Program-made: the position numbers and the translations under genes
Shown: piece by piece, positions 1 to 6,345 of the stretch
Layout: every line of letters starts with the position of its first letter
Numbering within the stretch: the stretch's first letter is position 1
Assembly: GCA_030681635.1 (NCBI GenBank)
Contig: JAUXRT010000666.1
Span: forward strand, 1 to 6,959
Reading direction: 5' to 3'
Source of the DNA: Reyranella sp.
Lineage (GTDB): Bacteria > Pseudomonadota > Alphaproteobacteria > Reyranellales > Reyranellaceae
DNA length: 6,959 nt
Notes under the pieces: model-generated
The model's database searches: none
The model's input: the letters and a program-made list of their open reading frames with translations, nothing else
What the model was told of the DNA's origin: nothing

Positions 1-1
1 G

Positions 2-1144
2 ATGGGCATGCACTTCGTGAAGGAGGTGCCGTTCCGCACCGTCTACCTGCATGGGCTGGTGACGGACGAGAAGGGCCAGAAGATGTCGAAGTCGAAGGGG
101 AACGTGATCGATCCCCTGGAACTGATCGACAAGTATGGCGCCGATGCGCTGCGCTTCACGGTGGCGTCGCTGGCGGCCTCGCAGGCCGGCCGCCTTCGCC
201 TGGCGCCGGCCCGCGTCGAAGGTTCGCGCAACTTCGCTACCAAGCTGTGGAATGCCACGCGTTATGCCGAAATGAACGGTGCGGCGCTGCCCAAGGGTTT
301 CGATCCGGCAACCGCGAAGCTCACGGTCAACAAGTGGATGCTGGGCGAACTCGCGCGCGCCAATACGACGATAGACAAGGCCCTGACGGAATTCCGGCTC
401 AACGATGCGGCAAGCGCGCTCTACGAGTTCATCTGGGGAATCGTCTGCGACTGGTACGTCGAGCTGACCAAGCCGATCCTGCAGGGCGCTGATGGTGCGG
501 AAAAGGACGAGACACGCGCCGTCACGGCCTTCGTGCTGCGCGAGACGGTGAAGCTCCTGCATCCGGTGATGCCGTTCATCACCGAGGAGCTGTGGGACAA
601 GCTCGGTCATCGCGCCGAACATGGCGCGCTGATCGGCCAGCCCTGGCCGGTTGCCAGGGCCCTGGATGCCGCCGCCGACGCTGAAATGGGCTGGCTGGTG
701 AAACTGATCTCCGACATCCGCTCGGCGCGCGCCGAACTGAACGTGCCCGCCGCCGCCAAGCTCAAGATGCTGGTGGTGGGCGGCGACGGCACGACCGTGA
801 AGCGGCTGGAGACGCATCGTGCCGCGATCGAGCGGCTGGCGCGCATCGAGGGGATCGAGGCGGCCGCGACGGCGCCGAAGGGTGCATTGCAGATCGTGGT
901 GGGCGAGGCGACCTATGCCCTGCCGGTCACCGACGTGATCGACCTGAAGGCCGAAGGCGCGCGGCTGCAGAAGGAAATCAAGAAGCTGGCCGACGAGGTC
1001 GGCAAGATCGACGCCAAGCTCGGCAACGCGGCCTTCGTGGCAAAGGCGCCGGAAGAGGTGGTCGAGGAGCAGCGCGAACGTCGCAGCCTGGCCGAGCAGA
1101 CCCGTGAGCGCCTCAGCACGGCATTGGAGCGGCTGGGGGCGTAG
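2..1144 (+). CDS. valS: Valine--tRNA ligase (ValRS), C-terminal part, 5'-truncated by window edge
   Basis: Class I aminoacyl-tRNA synthetase that charges tRNA-Val with valine in the cytoplasm. Only the last 380 or so residues are present; full ValRS is roughly 870-950 residues, so the gene begins upstream and the ATG at base 2 is internal. Visible in order, counting from base 2: the end of the Rossmann catalytic domain, with KMSKS at residues 27-31 followed by KGNVIDP; the helical anticodon-binding domain from about residue 74, containing RNFATKLWNATRY and later HPVMPFITEELWDKL; and a basic/acidic heptad-like C-terminal arm at about residues 313-380, matching the ValRS tRNA-binding coiled coil. 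The stretch between the KMSKS region and RNFATKLWNA (LAASQAGRLRLAPARVEG) looks about one residue longer than the form I remember from relatives. The gene ends with TAG just before an inverted repeat and converges on the GNAT gene. Identification is very secure. Confidence 0.97.
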   Translation: MGMHFVKEVPFRTVYLHGLVTDEKGQKMSKSKGNVIDPLELIDKYGADALRFTVASLAASQAGRLRLAPARVEGSRNFATKLWNATRYAEMNGAALPKGFDPATAKLTVNKWMLGELARANTTIDKALTEFRLNDAASALYEFIWGIVCDWYVELTKPILQGADGAEKDETRAVTAFVLRETVKLLHPVMPFITEELWDKLGHRAEHGALIGQPWPVARALDAAADAEMGWLVKLISDIRSARAELNVPAAAKLKMLVVGGDGTTVKRLETHRAAIERLARIEGIEAAATAPKGALQIVVGEATYALPVTDVIDLKAEGARLQKEIKKLADEVGKIDAKLGNAAFVAKAPEEVVEEQRERRSLAEQTRERLSTALERLGA

Positions 1145-1153
1145 GACTCATTT

Positions 1154-1209
1154 GGACCGCGAGTGTCCCGCTCGCTCAAGTTCATGAGCGAGCGGGACGC
1201 TCGCGGTCC
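1154..1209. repeat. Near-perfect 25-bp inverted repeat with nested palindromes; REP-like element or bidirectional terminator
   Basis: The arms at 1154-1178 and 1185-1209 are reverse complements over 25 bases with one difference (T1164 opposite G1199, a G-U pair in RNA), separated by a 6-base loop. Each arm also contains its own smaller palindrome: GCGAGT/GCTCGC around GTCCC in the left arm and GCGAGC/GCTCGC around GGGAC in the right arm. The DNA or RNA could therefore fold as one long hairpin or as two short ones whose loops are complementary. The element occupies most of the 72-base gap between the convergent valS and GNAT stop codons, the usual place for a terminator. However, no T-run follows it on either strand, so it is not a textbook intrinsic terminator. 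A dispersed REP-type palindrome is an equal or better reading; copy number cannot be judged from one window. Confidence 0.85.
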
Positions 1210-1216
1210 GGCAGAC

Positions 1217-1690
1217 TCACTTCAGCGGCTTCGTCCACCAGTTGGAGGCGATGGTCAGGTCCGATCGGCGCAGAACCTCGGCCTTGGCGAGGTCGCGATC
1301 GCCGCAGGTCACCAGGATCTGCACGGCACCGTGTTCGTGGATCAGCGTGGAGGCATGGGAGAGCAATGCTTCGCCGATCGTCATCCAATGACGAGGCTCG
1401 ATCACGCAAAAATCGTCGATCAGATAGGTGTCGCCTCCCGGGTCGAAGACGGGAGATGACGGAAACTTCCGCGCGATCAGGAAGCCGAGGAACTGGCGGG
1501 CCTCCGTTGCGACCAGAAAGTAGGTGCCGGGTTCCGTCAGCAGCCGGGTGAAAAATAGCTGCGTTACCGCCGCCGATTGCGGGTGCTTGCGCCAGAATGT
1601 CGGTTGGTACTTTTGGTATTGCTGCCGGTTGCGTTCCGTCAGGTCTACGGTTGCCTCAATGTCGGACGCGGCGGCTTTGCGGACCTCCAT
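1217..1690 (-). CDS. GNAT-family N-acetyltransferase, substrate unknown
   Basis: A 157-residue protein of usual single-domain GNAT length; the family transfers an acetyl group from acetyl-CoA to an amine. The start MEVRKAAASDIEATVDL is the typical GNAT first strand and helix 1 (R-x-A-x-x-x-D). A core strand YLIDDFCV (about residues 89-96) leads into an acetyl-CoA-binding turn and helix around PRHWMTIGEALLSHA (99-113). The pyrophosphate loop is degenerate compared with Q/R-x-x-G-x-G/A: only IGEALL is clear. The next strand, VQILVTCG (123-130), and the helix after it, AKAEVLRR, complete the fold. The ATG at 1690 lies behind a G-rich ribosome site (GGGGG at 1695-1699, 4-base spacer). The gene starts 15 bases after the PhyH stop and is the last of the five-gene operon. 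The partner amine cannot be deduced; a role in modifying a pathway intermediate or in self-resistance is speculation. Confidence 0.82.
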   Translation of the reverse strand: MEVRKAAASDIEATVDLTERNRQQYQKYQPTFWRKHPQSAAVTQLFFTRLLTEPGTYFLVATEARQFLGFLIARKFPSSPVFDPGGDTYLIDDFCVIEPRHWMTIGEALLSHASTLIHEHGAVQILVTCGDRDLAKAEVLRRSDLTIASNWWTKPLK

Positions 1691-1705
1691 GGCACCCCCA
1701 TCAGG

Positions 1706-2536
1706 CTATGACGCTTTGCGCAGGTCCGGAACGTAAGGCTTGCTGGCAAAGTGCTCCTGATTGCCTGACGCGAAGCGCAGGCCGGCCCGGCGGATCGCCT
1801 CGTCGTCGACCGGCTCGAGCGGGACGTAGAAGCGGTCGTCGACCCTGGTGAAGGTGTCGTTGTCGACGCGGTTATAGCAAATCAGCAGGGTCCAGCGCCG
1901 GTTGGCCGAGCGGTTGGCGTCGGAGCGATGGATGGCGTTGCAATGGAAGACCAGCGCGTCGCCGGCCTCGAGCTCGCAATACTCGACCGGGCATTTTTCG
2001 AGGATGTGCGGCATGCGCTTGGGATCGACTTCGTTCTGGGTCGGCGACAACGGCGTGTGATCGATGCGGCCCAGCCGGTGCGAGCCGGTGGCGATTTGCA
2101 GGCAGCCGTTGTTCCGGTCGGTCTTGTCGAGCGCGATCATCACCGAGAGCAGGTCGGGCCTGAGGCAGCCGTTGTAGTACCAGTAGCCGTAATCCTGGTG
2201 CCACTCCCAAGCGCCACCGACTTCCGGCTCCTTGGCCGTGAGCTTCGACTGATAGTGATAGACGGGCCCACCGAGCAGGGCGGCGGACGTGTCGACCATG
2301 CGGTGCGTGCGGGCAGCGAGGCCGTAGACGCTGTCGCCGGCGCGGTTCCATAGCGCAATGCGGGTCGAACGGCCCTCGCCATCGCGGCGGTCGAGGATGC
2401 TGTCGCGGACGGCGGGATCTTCCTCCATCGCGCGCGTGAGCAGCTTCACCTCGTCGGGTGCGAACAGGCCGCGCGCATAGGTGAAACCCTTTTCGTTGAA
2501 TTCGGCCATCTGGGCCGCGCTGAGGATATTGGACAT
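1706..2536 (-). CDS. PhyH-family Fe(II)/2-oxoglutarate-dependent dioxygenase
   Basis: A 276-residue double-stranded beta-helix oxygenase of the phytanoyl-CoA dioxygenase family, which hydroxylates a substrate while converting 2-oxoglutarate and O2 to succinate and CO2. The iron triad is visible: H113 and D115 in WHQDYG, and distal H203 in IHRSDANRSANRR. R214, eleven residues after H203, is the expected 2-oxoglutarate carboxylate anchor (pattern H-x-S-x-x-N-x-S-x-x-x-R). The layout resembles ectoine hydroxylase EctD, but the EctD signature after WH is not matched (WHQDYGYWYYNG here), so ectoine is unlikely to be the substrate. I chose the ATG at 2536 because MSNILSAAQMAEFNEKGF is a normal family start with GAGG at 2546-2549; the frame extends upstream to 2617, but that segment overlaps the preceding gene and looks non-homologous. 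The gene lies 22 bases after the thiolase-like gene. Its substrate, an acyl-CoA or a free small molecule, is not determined. Confidence 0.92.
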   Translation of the reverse strand: MSNILSAAQMAEFNEKGFTYARGLFAPDEVKLLTRAMEEDPAVRDSILDRRDGEGRSTRIALWNRAGDSVYGLAARTHRMVDTSAALLGGPVYHYQSKLTAKEPEVGGAWEWHQDYGYWYYNGCLRPDLLSVMIALDKTDRNNGCLQIATGSHRLGRIDHTPLSPTQNEVDPKRMPHILEKCPVEYCELEAGDALVFHCNAIHRSDANRSANRRWTLLICYNRVDNDTFTRVDDRFYVPLEPVDDEAIRRAGLRFASGNQEHFASKPYVPDLRKAS

Positions 2537-2545
2537 CGGCTTTTG

Positions 2546-2549
2546 CCTC
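2546..2549 (-). promoter_or_regulatory. Ribosome binding site of the PhyH gene
   Basis: GAGG on the minus strand lies 9 bases before the ATG at 2536. It supports that start over the upstream in-frame ATG at 2617, which sits inside the thiolase-like gene. Confidence 0.6.
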
Positions 2550-2558
2550 GATCGGGGC

Positions 2559-4118
2559 CTAACCCGGGCGGAAGACGTTGCGGCCGCCCTCATCAGAGAC
2601 CAACACCTTACGCCCAAGCTGCTCGCGCGTCAGCATGTCGGCCAGGATTGCGGGTTCATCTGGCGTCATGGCGACGAAGCGGTCGCCCGAGATGTCGAGG
2701 CGACCCAGGATATAGCCGCGTTCCGGGCCATCCTTGCCGTAGGCGACGCTGTAGGTCTCGACCGTGCCGGTACCCGACGGCCTGGTCTCGACCTTCCGCT
2801 TCGGCCGGGCGTCGAGTTCGGCCTGGAACTTCTTGGGGTCCTCGCGTTTCCACGCGCCTTTGGTCGGCTCGGTCGAATAGAGGCCGGCCGAATGCTTGGT
2901 GAGGTAGTTGCCGTTGGCCGTCACCATGCCGAACGAGCCGGGTTTGCGCCGCACCACGTTCATCATCTCGGCGATGGAATGGGTGACGTAGTTGTTGCCG
3001 GGACCGCCGAAGAACGGCAGGCCGCCGGTGACGCTGATCGGACGCGGATCGTCCTCGGCAATGCCGATTTCCGTCATCGCGACTTCGACCGCCGAGGGAA
3101 AGCAGCTGTAGAGATCGAAGGCCGCCACGTCGGCCACTTTCCTGTTGGCCATGTCGAGCGCGATGCGCGCGCAGCCACGGATGGCGGGCGAGGCATCGAG
3201 CTTCTCGCGCTCGGAAACCACCCAGGTGTCAGTGCCGTCGGCGCAGCCATGCAGGAACACCCAGCGGTCCTGCGGGATGCCCCATTCGCGTGCCTTCTCC
3301 ACGGACGTCATCAGCACGGCTCCCGCCTGGTCGATGATGGCGTTGGCGTTCATCAGCCTTGGATAAGGGAAGCAGATCCAGCGGTTGTCGGCGGAAATAG
3401 TGGACAAGGCCTCGGCGCTATAGCCCTCGCGCCGCGTCGCCAGCGGATTGGCCTTGGCTACCGCGGCAAGCCGCTCGAACAGCCGGCCCATCGCCTTCAT
3501 GTGGCTGTCGACGTCGCGCTTGAGGCCGCCGCGAATGGCATTCTCCAGCAGCGGATAGAAATGGATGGCGGCGCGCAGGTCGTGGCGGGCTTCCTCCTCG
3601 CTAAAGCCCCAGCGCGGGTCGCCGATGCGGGTGGGATCGCCGCCGCCGGGATCCTCGTTCCAGTCGATCTTCTGTCCGGCCTTGCGCGCGATCTGCGTGC
3701 TGCGCAGCAGTTCGGCGCCGCAGATCAGGGCGAGCTGGGTCTCGCCGTTTGCGATCTCCTCGGCGAAGCGGTTGACCAGGTACTGGGGCATGTTGCCACC
3801 GGAGTGGCTGTAGAGGAGCTGCCGCGGCTGGGCATGCAGCCGGTTGGCGACGCTTTGAGGCGGATTGCTGGAGCGACCGTAGGGCGAAGCGAAGCGCGGG
3901 CTGATGTCGCTGAAGAATTCCATCACGGCCACGGCGTCGATCTCGTGGCCAAGCGCGTGGCCGCCGATCGCGGCCTGCGTGTCGGCCAGCGCCAGGTTCG
4001 CCGCCTCGGTGCAGAAGGCCACACGCGAGCGCTCGCTCGACGGCTTGCCGGCCGTGTCGGTGATCTGGCCGGCACCGACCAGGATGGGGGTACGCGGGTC
4101 AATTATTCCGCTGGTCAT
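2559..4118 (-). CDS. Thiolase-like protein with extra C-terminal domain (TLP1 type; usually named acetyl-CoA acetyltransferase)
   Basis: A 519-residue thiolase-fold protein, longer than classical thiolases (about 390-400) because of an added C-terminal domain. The N-terminal half starts with TPILVGAGQITD (residues 10-21). Its segment around SHSGGN (104-109) and LICGAELLRS (131-140) corresponds to the thiolase nucleophile loop and following strand. The C-terminal half has DLYSCFPSAVE (335-345), GGLPFFGGPGNNYVTHS (365-381) and TANGNY (400-405). Residues from about 430 to the end (ETYSVAYGKDG, RGYILGRLD, LVSDEGGRNVF) match the small beta-rich domain of mycobacterial TLP1. By my alignment the usual Cys of C-x-S-G is S104, the His of GHP is Gly, and the last Cys is absent, so ordinary thiolysis is doubtful. 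The ATG at 4118 overlaps the CoA-transferase stop (ATGA) and has GAGGTG at 4127-4132; the frame upstream of it is a shadow. The fold assignment is secure, the reaction is not. Confidence 0.88.
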   Translation of the reverse strand: MTSGIIDPRTPILVGAGQITDTAGKPSSERSRVAFCTEAANLALADTQAAIGGHALGHEIDAVAVMEFFSDISPRFASPYGRSSNPPQSVANRLHAQPRQLLYSHSGGNMPQYLVNRFAEEIANGETQLALICGAELLRSTQIARKAGQKIDWNEDPGGGDPTRIGDPRWGFSEEEARHDLRAAIHFYPLLENAIRGGLKRDVDSHMKAMGRLFERLAAVAKANPLATRREGYSAEALSTISADNRWICFPYPRLMNANAIIDQAGAVLMTSVEKAREWGIPQDRWVFLHGCADGTDTWVVSEREKLDASPAIRGCARIALDMANRKVADVAAFDLYSCFPSAVEVAMTEIGIAEDDPRPISVTGGLPFFGGPGNNYVTHSIAEMMNVVRRKPGSFGMVTANGNYLTKHSAGLYSTEPTKGAWKREDPKKFQAELDARPKRKVETRPSGTGTVETYSVAYGKDGPERGYILGRLDISGDRFVAMTPDEPAILADMLTREQLGRKVLVSDEGGRNVFRPG

Positions 4119-5275
4119 TTCAGCAACACCTCGATGTCGGCGGGCGCCAGGCCCGCGTCGGCCAGGACGCTCCTGGTATGCTCGCCCAGGCTGGCGACTT
4201 TCGGGCCGCTCTGAAGAGCCGAGCCGGAGAAGCGGAAAGGGGGCGCGGGCGACTTGAAGGCACCGGCGCTGTCCTCGATCGTGCAGAGCGAGCCGCGATG
4301 CTCGACCTGCGGATCTTTTAGCGCTTCGGTGACGGTGACGTAGGGCGAGCAAGGCACGCCGTGCTTCTCGAGGATCGCGACGCACTCCTTGACGGTCATG
4401 GTCCTGGACCAGGCTTCGAACTCGTCGACGAACTTGCCCCAGTTCATGCGGCGGTCGACGTACTTCTCGAAGCGCGGATCGGTCAGCCAGTCGCGCCGGC
4501 CGGCGGCCGTGGCCATGTCCTGGAAGGTCTTCTCGCTCGCCGTCGCCAGCATGACGTAGCCATCGCTCGCCTCGACCGGGCCGTACATCGGCCGTGACGG
4601 CATGTCGAAGTCGAACTGCGCGCGATTGACCTCGCCCAGCAGCATGCCGACCAGGCTCTCGAACATCGAGACGTCGACCATCTGGCCCTTGCCGGTGGCA
4701 TGACGCTGATGAAGCGCCGCCAGGATGCTGCCCATGGCATAGGCGCCGCTGGCATAGTCAGCGACGAAGATGCCGCAATTGTCCGGCCGCTCGCGGCCCT
4801 GCTGGTAGCCCGCGTGCGCCATGTCGTAGCCGGTCGCGGCATGGATCACCGGCGCATAGGCCGGCCGGCCGGCGCCGGGTCCGGTCTGGCCGTAGCCCGA
4901 GATGGCGCAGTAGATGAGGCGCGGGTTCACCTTCGCGAGTTCGGGATAGTCGAGCCCCAGCCGCTTCATCACGCCGGGGCGATAATTCTCCAGCACGATA
5001 TCGACCGCGGCGACCAGCTTCTTCACGGCGGCAATTGCCTCCGGGCGTTTCAGGTCGAGGACGATCGATCGCTTGCCGGCATTGAGCTGGCCGAACATCG
5101 TGCCGGCGCCGTTGCGCTGGACCGGCCGGCTCCGCATCAGGTCTCCCTCGGGCGATTCGATCTTGATCACGTCGGCGCCCATGTCGGCCAGCAGCCGGCT
5201 GCAATGCGGACCGGCAATCGTGGTCGAGAAGTCGAGGATGCGCAGGCCGTCGAGCGGCCTTGTCTGTTCAGTCAT
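4115..5275 (-). CDS. Class III CoA transferase, CaiB/BaiF family
   Basis: A 386-residue family III CoA transferase, which moves CoA from a donor thioester to a carboxylic acid through an aspartyl anhydride/thioester intermediate; members work as intertwined dimers in the cytosol. Seen directly: the N-terminal signature LDGLRILDFSTTIAGPHCSRLLADMGADVIKIE (residues 8-40, shown here only as a family landmark), NAGKRSIVLDLK (65-76), VLENYRPGVMKRLGLDY (94-110), SGYGQTGP (126-133) and the catalytic aspartate D173 in FVADYASG. VDVSMFESL (200-208) and the small C-terminal domain follow. Length is normal for the family (about 380-430). Its ATG lies 4 bases after the EamA stop with only a weak GGTG element, so translation is probably coupled to the permease. 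Its stop overlaps the thiolase-like start. Both the acid and the CoA donor are unknown; members use carnitine, formate/oxalate, succinate, bile acids and others. Confidence 0.95.
   Translation of the reverse strand: MTEQTRPLDGLRILDFSTTIAGPHCSRLLADMGADVIKIESPEGDLMRSRPVQRNGAGTMFGQLNAGKRSIVLDLKRPEAIAAVKKLVAAVDIVLENYRPGVMKRLGLDYPELAKVNPRLIYCAISGYGQTGPGAGRPAYAPVIHAATGYDMAHAGYQQGRERPDNCGIFVADYASGAYAMGSILAALHQRHATGKGQMVDVSMFESLVGMLLGEVNRAQFDFDMPSRPMYGPVEASDGYVMLATASEKTFQDMATAAGRRDWLTDPRFEKYVDRRMNWGKFVDEFEAWSRTMTVKECVAILEKHGVPCSPYVTVTEALKDPQVEHRGSLCTIEDSAGAFKSPAPPFRFSGSALQSGPKVASLGEHTRSVLADAGLAPADIEVLLK
4127..4132 (-). promoter_or_regulatory. Ribosome binding site of the thiolase-like gene
   Basis: GAGGTG on the minus strand lies 8 bases before the ATG at 4118, inside the last codons of the CoA-transferase gene. 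It fixes the start at the ATGA overlap rather than at upstream in-frame starts. Confidence 0.7.
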
Positions 5276-5279
5276 GGGG

Positions 5280-6185
5280 TCACCGCGTTGCGAGAATGAG
5301 AACGACGCCGCCGACCACGAGGATACTGCCGATCCATTCGCCGATGGAGGGCCGTTCCTTGAGGATGAGGCGAGAGGAAATGAAGGTGAAGACGAGCTCG
5401 ATCTGGCCGACGGCGCGCACGATGGCGGCGTTCTCGAGCGTCATGGCGAGCGCCCAACCGGCCGATCCCAGCACGCTGAAGATGCCGACCCAGATGGAGG
5501 AGCGCCAGTTGTGCCAGACCTTGCCGAGTTGCGGCCGGTCGCGTCGCGCGAGGTAGAGGCCCATCAGCACGACCTGGATGGTGTTCATGCAGGCGAGCAC
5601 CGTGATGCCGCGAATCATGAAGTCGCCCTCGGGCAGGAGCTTGGAGGCCTCGCGGATCGTGCCGGCGGCGATGGCGAAGATCGCACCGGAGAGGATGCCG
5701 TAGAGGGCGCCCTTGTGGGTGAGGTCGGCCAGCACGCCGCGCACGTCGGAGAACTTGCCGCGCACGCTCAGGATCGCAACGCCGCCCAGGCAGACCAGGA
5801 TGCCGGCCCAGGCGCCGAGCGCCAGCGGTTCGCCCGCGATGAAGGTCGCGAACAGGGCCACGAACACCGTCTCGGTCTTGGAATAGACCGTTCCGACGGC
5901 GAAGTTGCGCAGCGAGAAGGCGTGGATCATCAGCGACGTCGCCACGATCTGGGCGACGCCCGCGATGGTCACGAGCCCGAGGAAGGCCAGCGTGATCGTG
6001 GGCACCGTCCGGCCGGTCCCCCAGACGAGGAAGGCGAGGGCGGCCAGCGCCAGCGGCGCGCCGTAGAGGTAGCGGACGAAATTGGCGCCATCGACGCTCA
6101 GAATGCCGCGAATCTTCTGCTGCATCGTCGTCCGGATGTTCTGGCACAGCGCGGCGGCGATGGTGATCGGTATCCAGAGCGGCAC
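5280..6185 (-). CDS. EamA/DMT-superfamily inner-membrane transporter
   Basis: A 301-residue integral membrane protein of the drug/metabolite transporter superfamily, which usually exports or exchanges small metabolites such as amino acids, sugars or carboxylates. The sequence is almost entirely hydrophobic stretches consistent with ten helices arranged as two EamA repeats. Each repeat ends in the typical pattern: KTETVFVALFATFIAGEPL then GAWAGILVCLGGVAIL (about 103-139), and QIELVFTFISSRLILKERP then GEWIGSILVVGGVVLIL (about 261-298). Few charged residues lie in the helices, apart from E105 and E263 at matching positions in the two repeats. I chose GTG at 6185 because it gives the usual family length and follows AGGGAG by 6 bases; the first internal in-frame ATG (residue 21) would remove the first helix, and upstream in-frame codons encode an arginine-rich, non-homologous stretch. 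It is the first gene of the operon. Substrate and direction are unknown. Confidence 0.9.
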   Translation of the reverse strand: MPLWIPITIAAALCQNIRTTMQQKIRGILSVDGANFVRYLYGAPLALAALAFLVWGTGRTVPTITLAFLGLVTIAGVAQIVATSLMIHAFSLRNFAVGTVYSKTETVFVALFATFIAGEPLALGAWAGILVCLGGVAILSVRGKFSDVRGVLADLTHKGALYGILSGAIFAIAAGTIREASKLLPEGDFMIRGITVLACMNTIQVVLMGLYLARRDRPQLGKVWHNWRSSIWVGIFSVLGSAGWALAMTLENAAIVRAVGQIELVFTFISSRLILKERPSIGEWIGSILVVGGVVLILATR

Positions 6186-6191
6186 ATGATT

Positions 6192-6197
6192 CTCCCT
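6192..6197 (-). promoter_or_regulatory. Ribosome binding site that decides the GTG start of the EamA gene
   Basis: AGGGAG on the minus strand is 6 bases before the GTG at 6185. It is the best Shine-Dalgarno match around this start and favours GTG over the in-frame ATG 20 codons downstream. Confidence 0.65.
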
Positions 6198-6332
6198 TGG
6201 CGGGAGTGTATGGCCTCGCCCGAGGCGCGTCTGCCACCGAGATTTCCGCGATGCAGGCCTCATTCCGGCTGCAGGTGACCTATCCATCGGCCGTCGGCGT
6301 GGCTAAGTTTCAGCGGAGATCAGGCGACCACC

Positions 6333-6338
6333 AGGGGG
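6333..6338 (+). promoter_or_regulatory. Ribosome binding site of the Bug/TctC gene
   Basis: AGGGGG lies 7 bases before the ATG at 6346. An in-frame TAA at 6304 upstream leaves no earlier ATG, supporting this start. Confidence 0.65.
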
Positions 6339-6345
6339 AAAGCCA

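Larger units (their letters stand above)
6186..6345. promoter_or_regulatory. Divergent intergenic region between EamA operon and Bug/TctC gene
   Basis: These 160 bases separate two divergent transcription units, so they must hold the promoters of both, or of whichever unit starts here. I see no convincing sigma-70 -35/-10 pair on either strand; the best minus-strand -10 candidate, TACACT just upstream of the EamA ribosome site, has a poor -35. A short perfect palindrome, GCCTCG-CC-CGAGGC (6213-6226), lies near the middle of the EamA-proximal half and could be an operator or may be chance in GC-rich DNA. No regulator gene is visible in the window. No small gene stands out here. Confidence 0.55.

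Noticed and set aside
1154..1209. Textbook rho-independent terminator
   Set aside because: The stem is strong, but no T-run follows it on either strand, so I list it as a repeat with possible terminator function only.
1706..2536. Ectoine hydroxylase (ectD)
   Set aside because: The metal and 2OG residues fit, but the EctD substrate signature is not present and no ectoine synthesis genes are nearby.
2481..4214. 577-codon open frame on the + strand, antisense to the PhyH and thiolase-like genes
   Set aside because: The translation is rich in His, Arg, Gly and Ala and shows no domain pattern, while the minus strand carries clear PhyH and thiolase-like motifs. Long antisense open frames are expected in high-GC coding DNA.
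6099..6187. Short out-of-frame ATG reading frame overlapping the EamA GTG start
   Set aside because: The ATG overlaps the GTG by one base and shares its ribosome site, but the frame ends after about 29 codons with no recognisable content. A regulatory decoy is possible, but nothing supports it beyond position.
5272..6237. 321-codon Arg/Ala/Gly-rich frame on the - strand overlapping the EamA gene
   Set aside because: Out-of-frame shadow of the permease; the other frame has ten hydrophobic segments and the EamA repeat motifs.
5073..6278. 401-codon open frame on the + strand, antisense to CoA transferase and EamA genes
   Set aside because: Low-complexity Asp/Glu/His/Arg/Gly-rich translation typical of the reverse strand of a GC-rich membrane protein gene; no start context or family resemblance.
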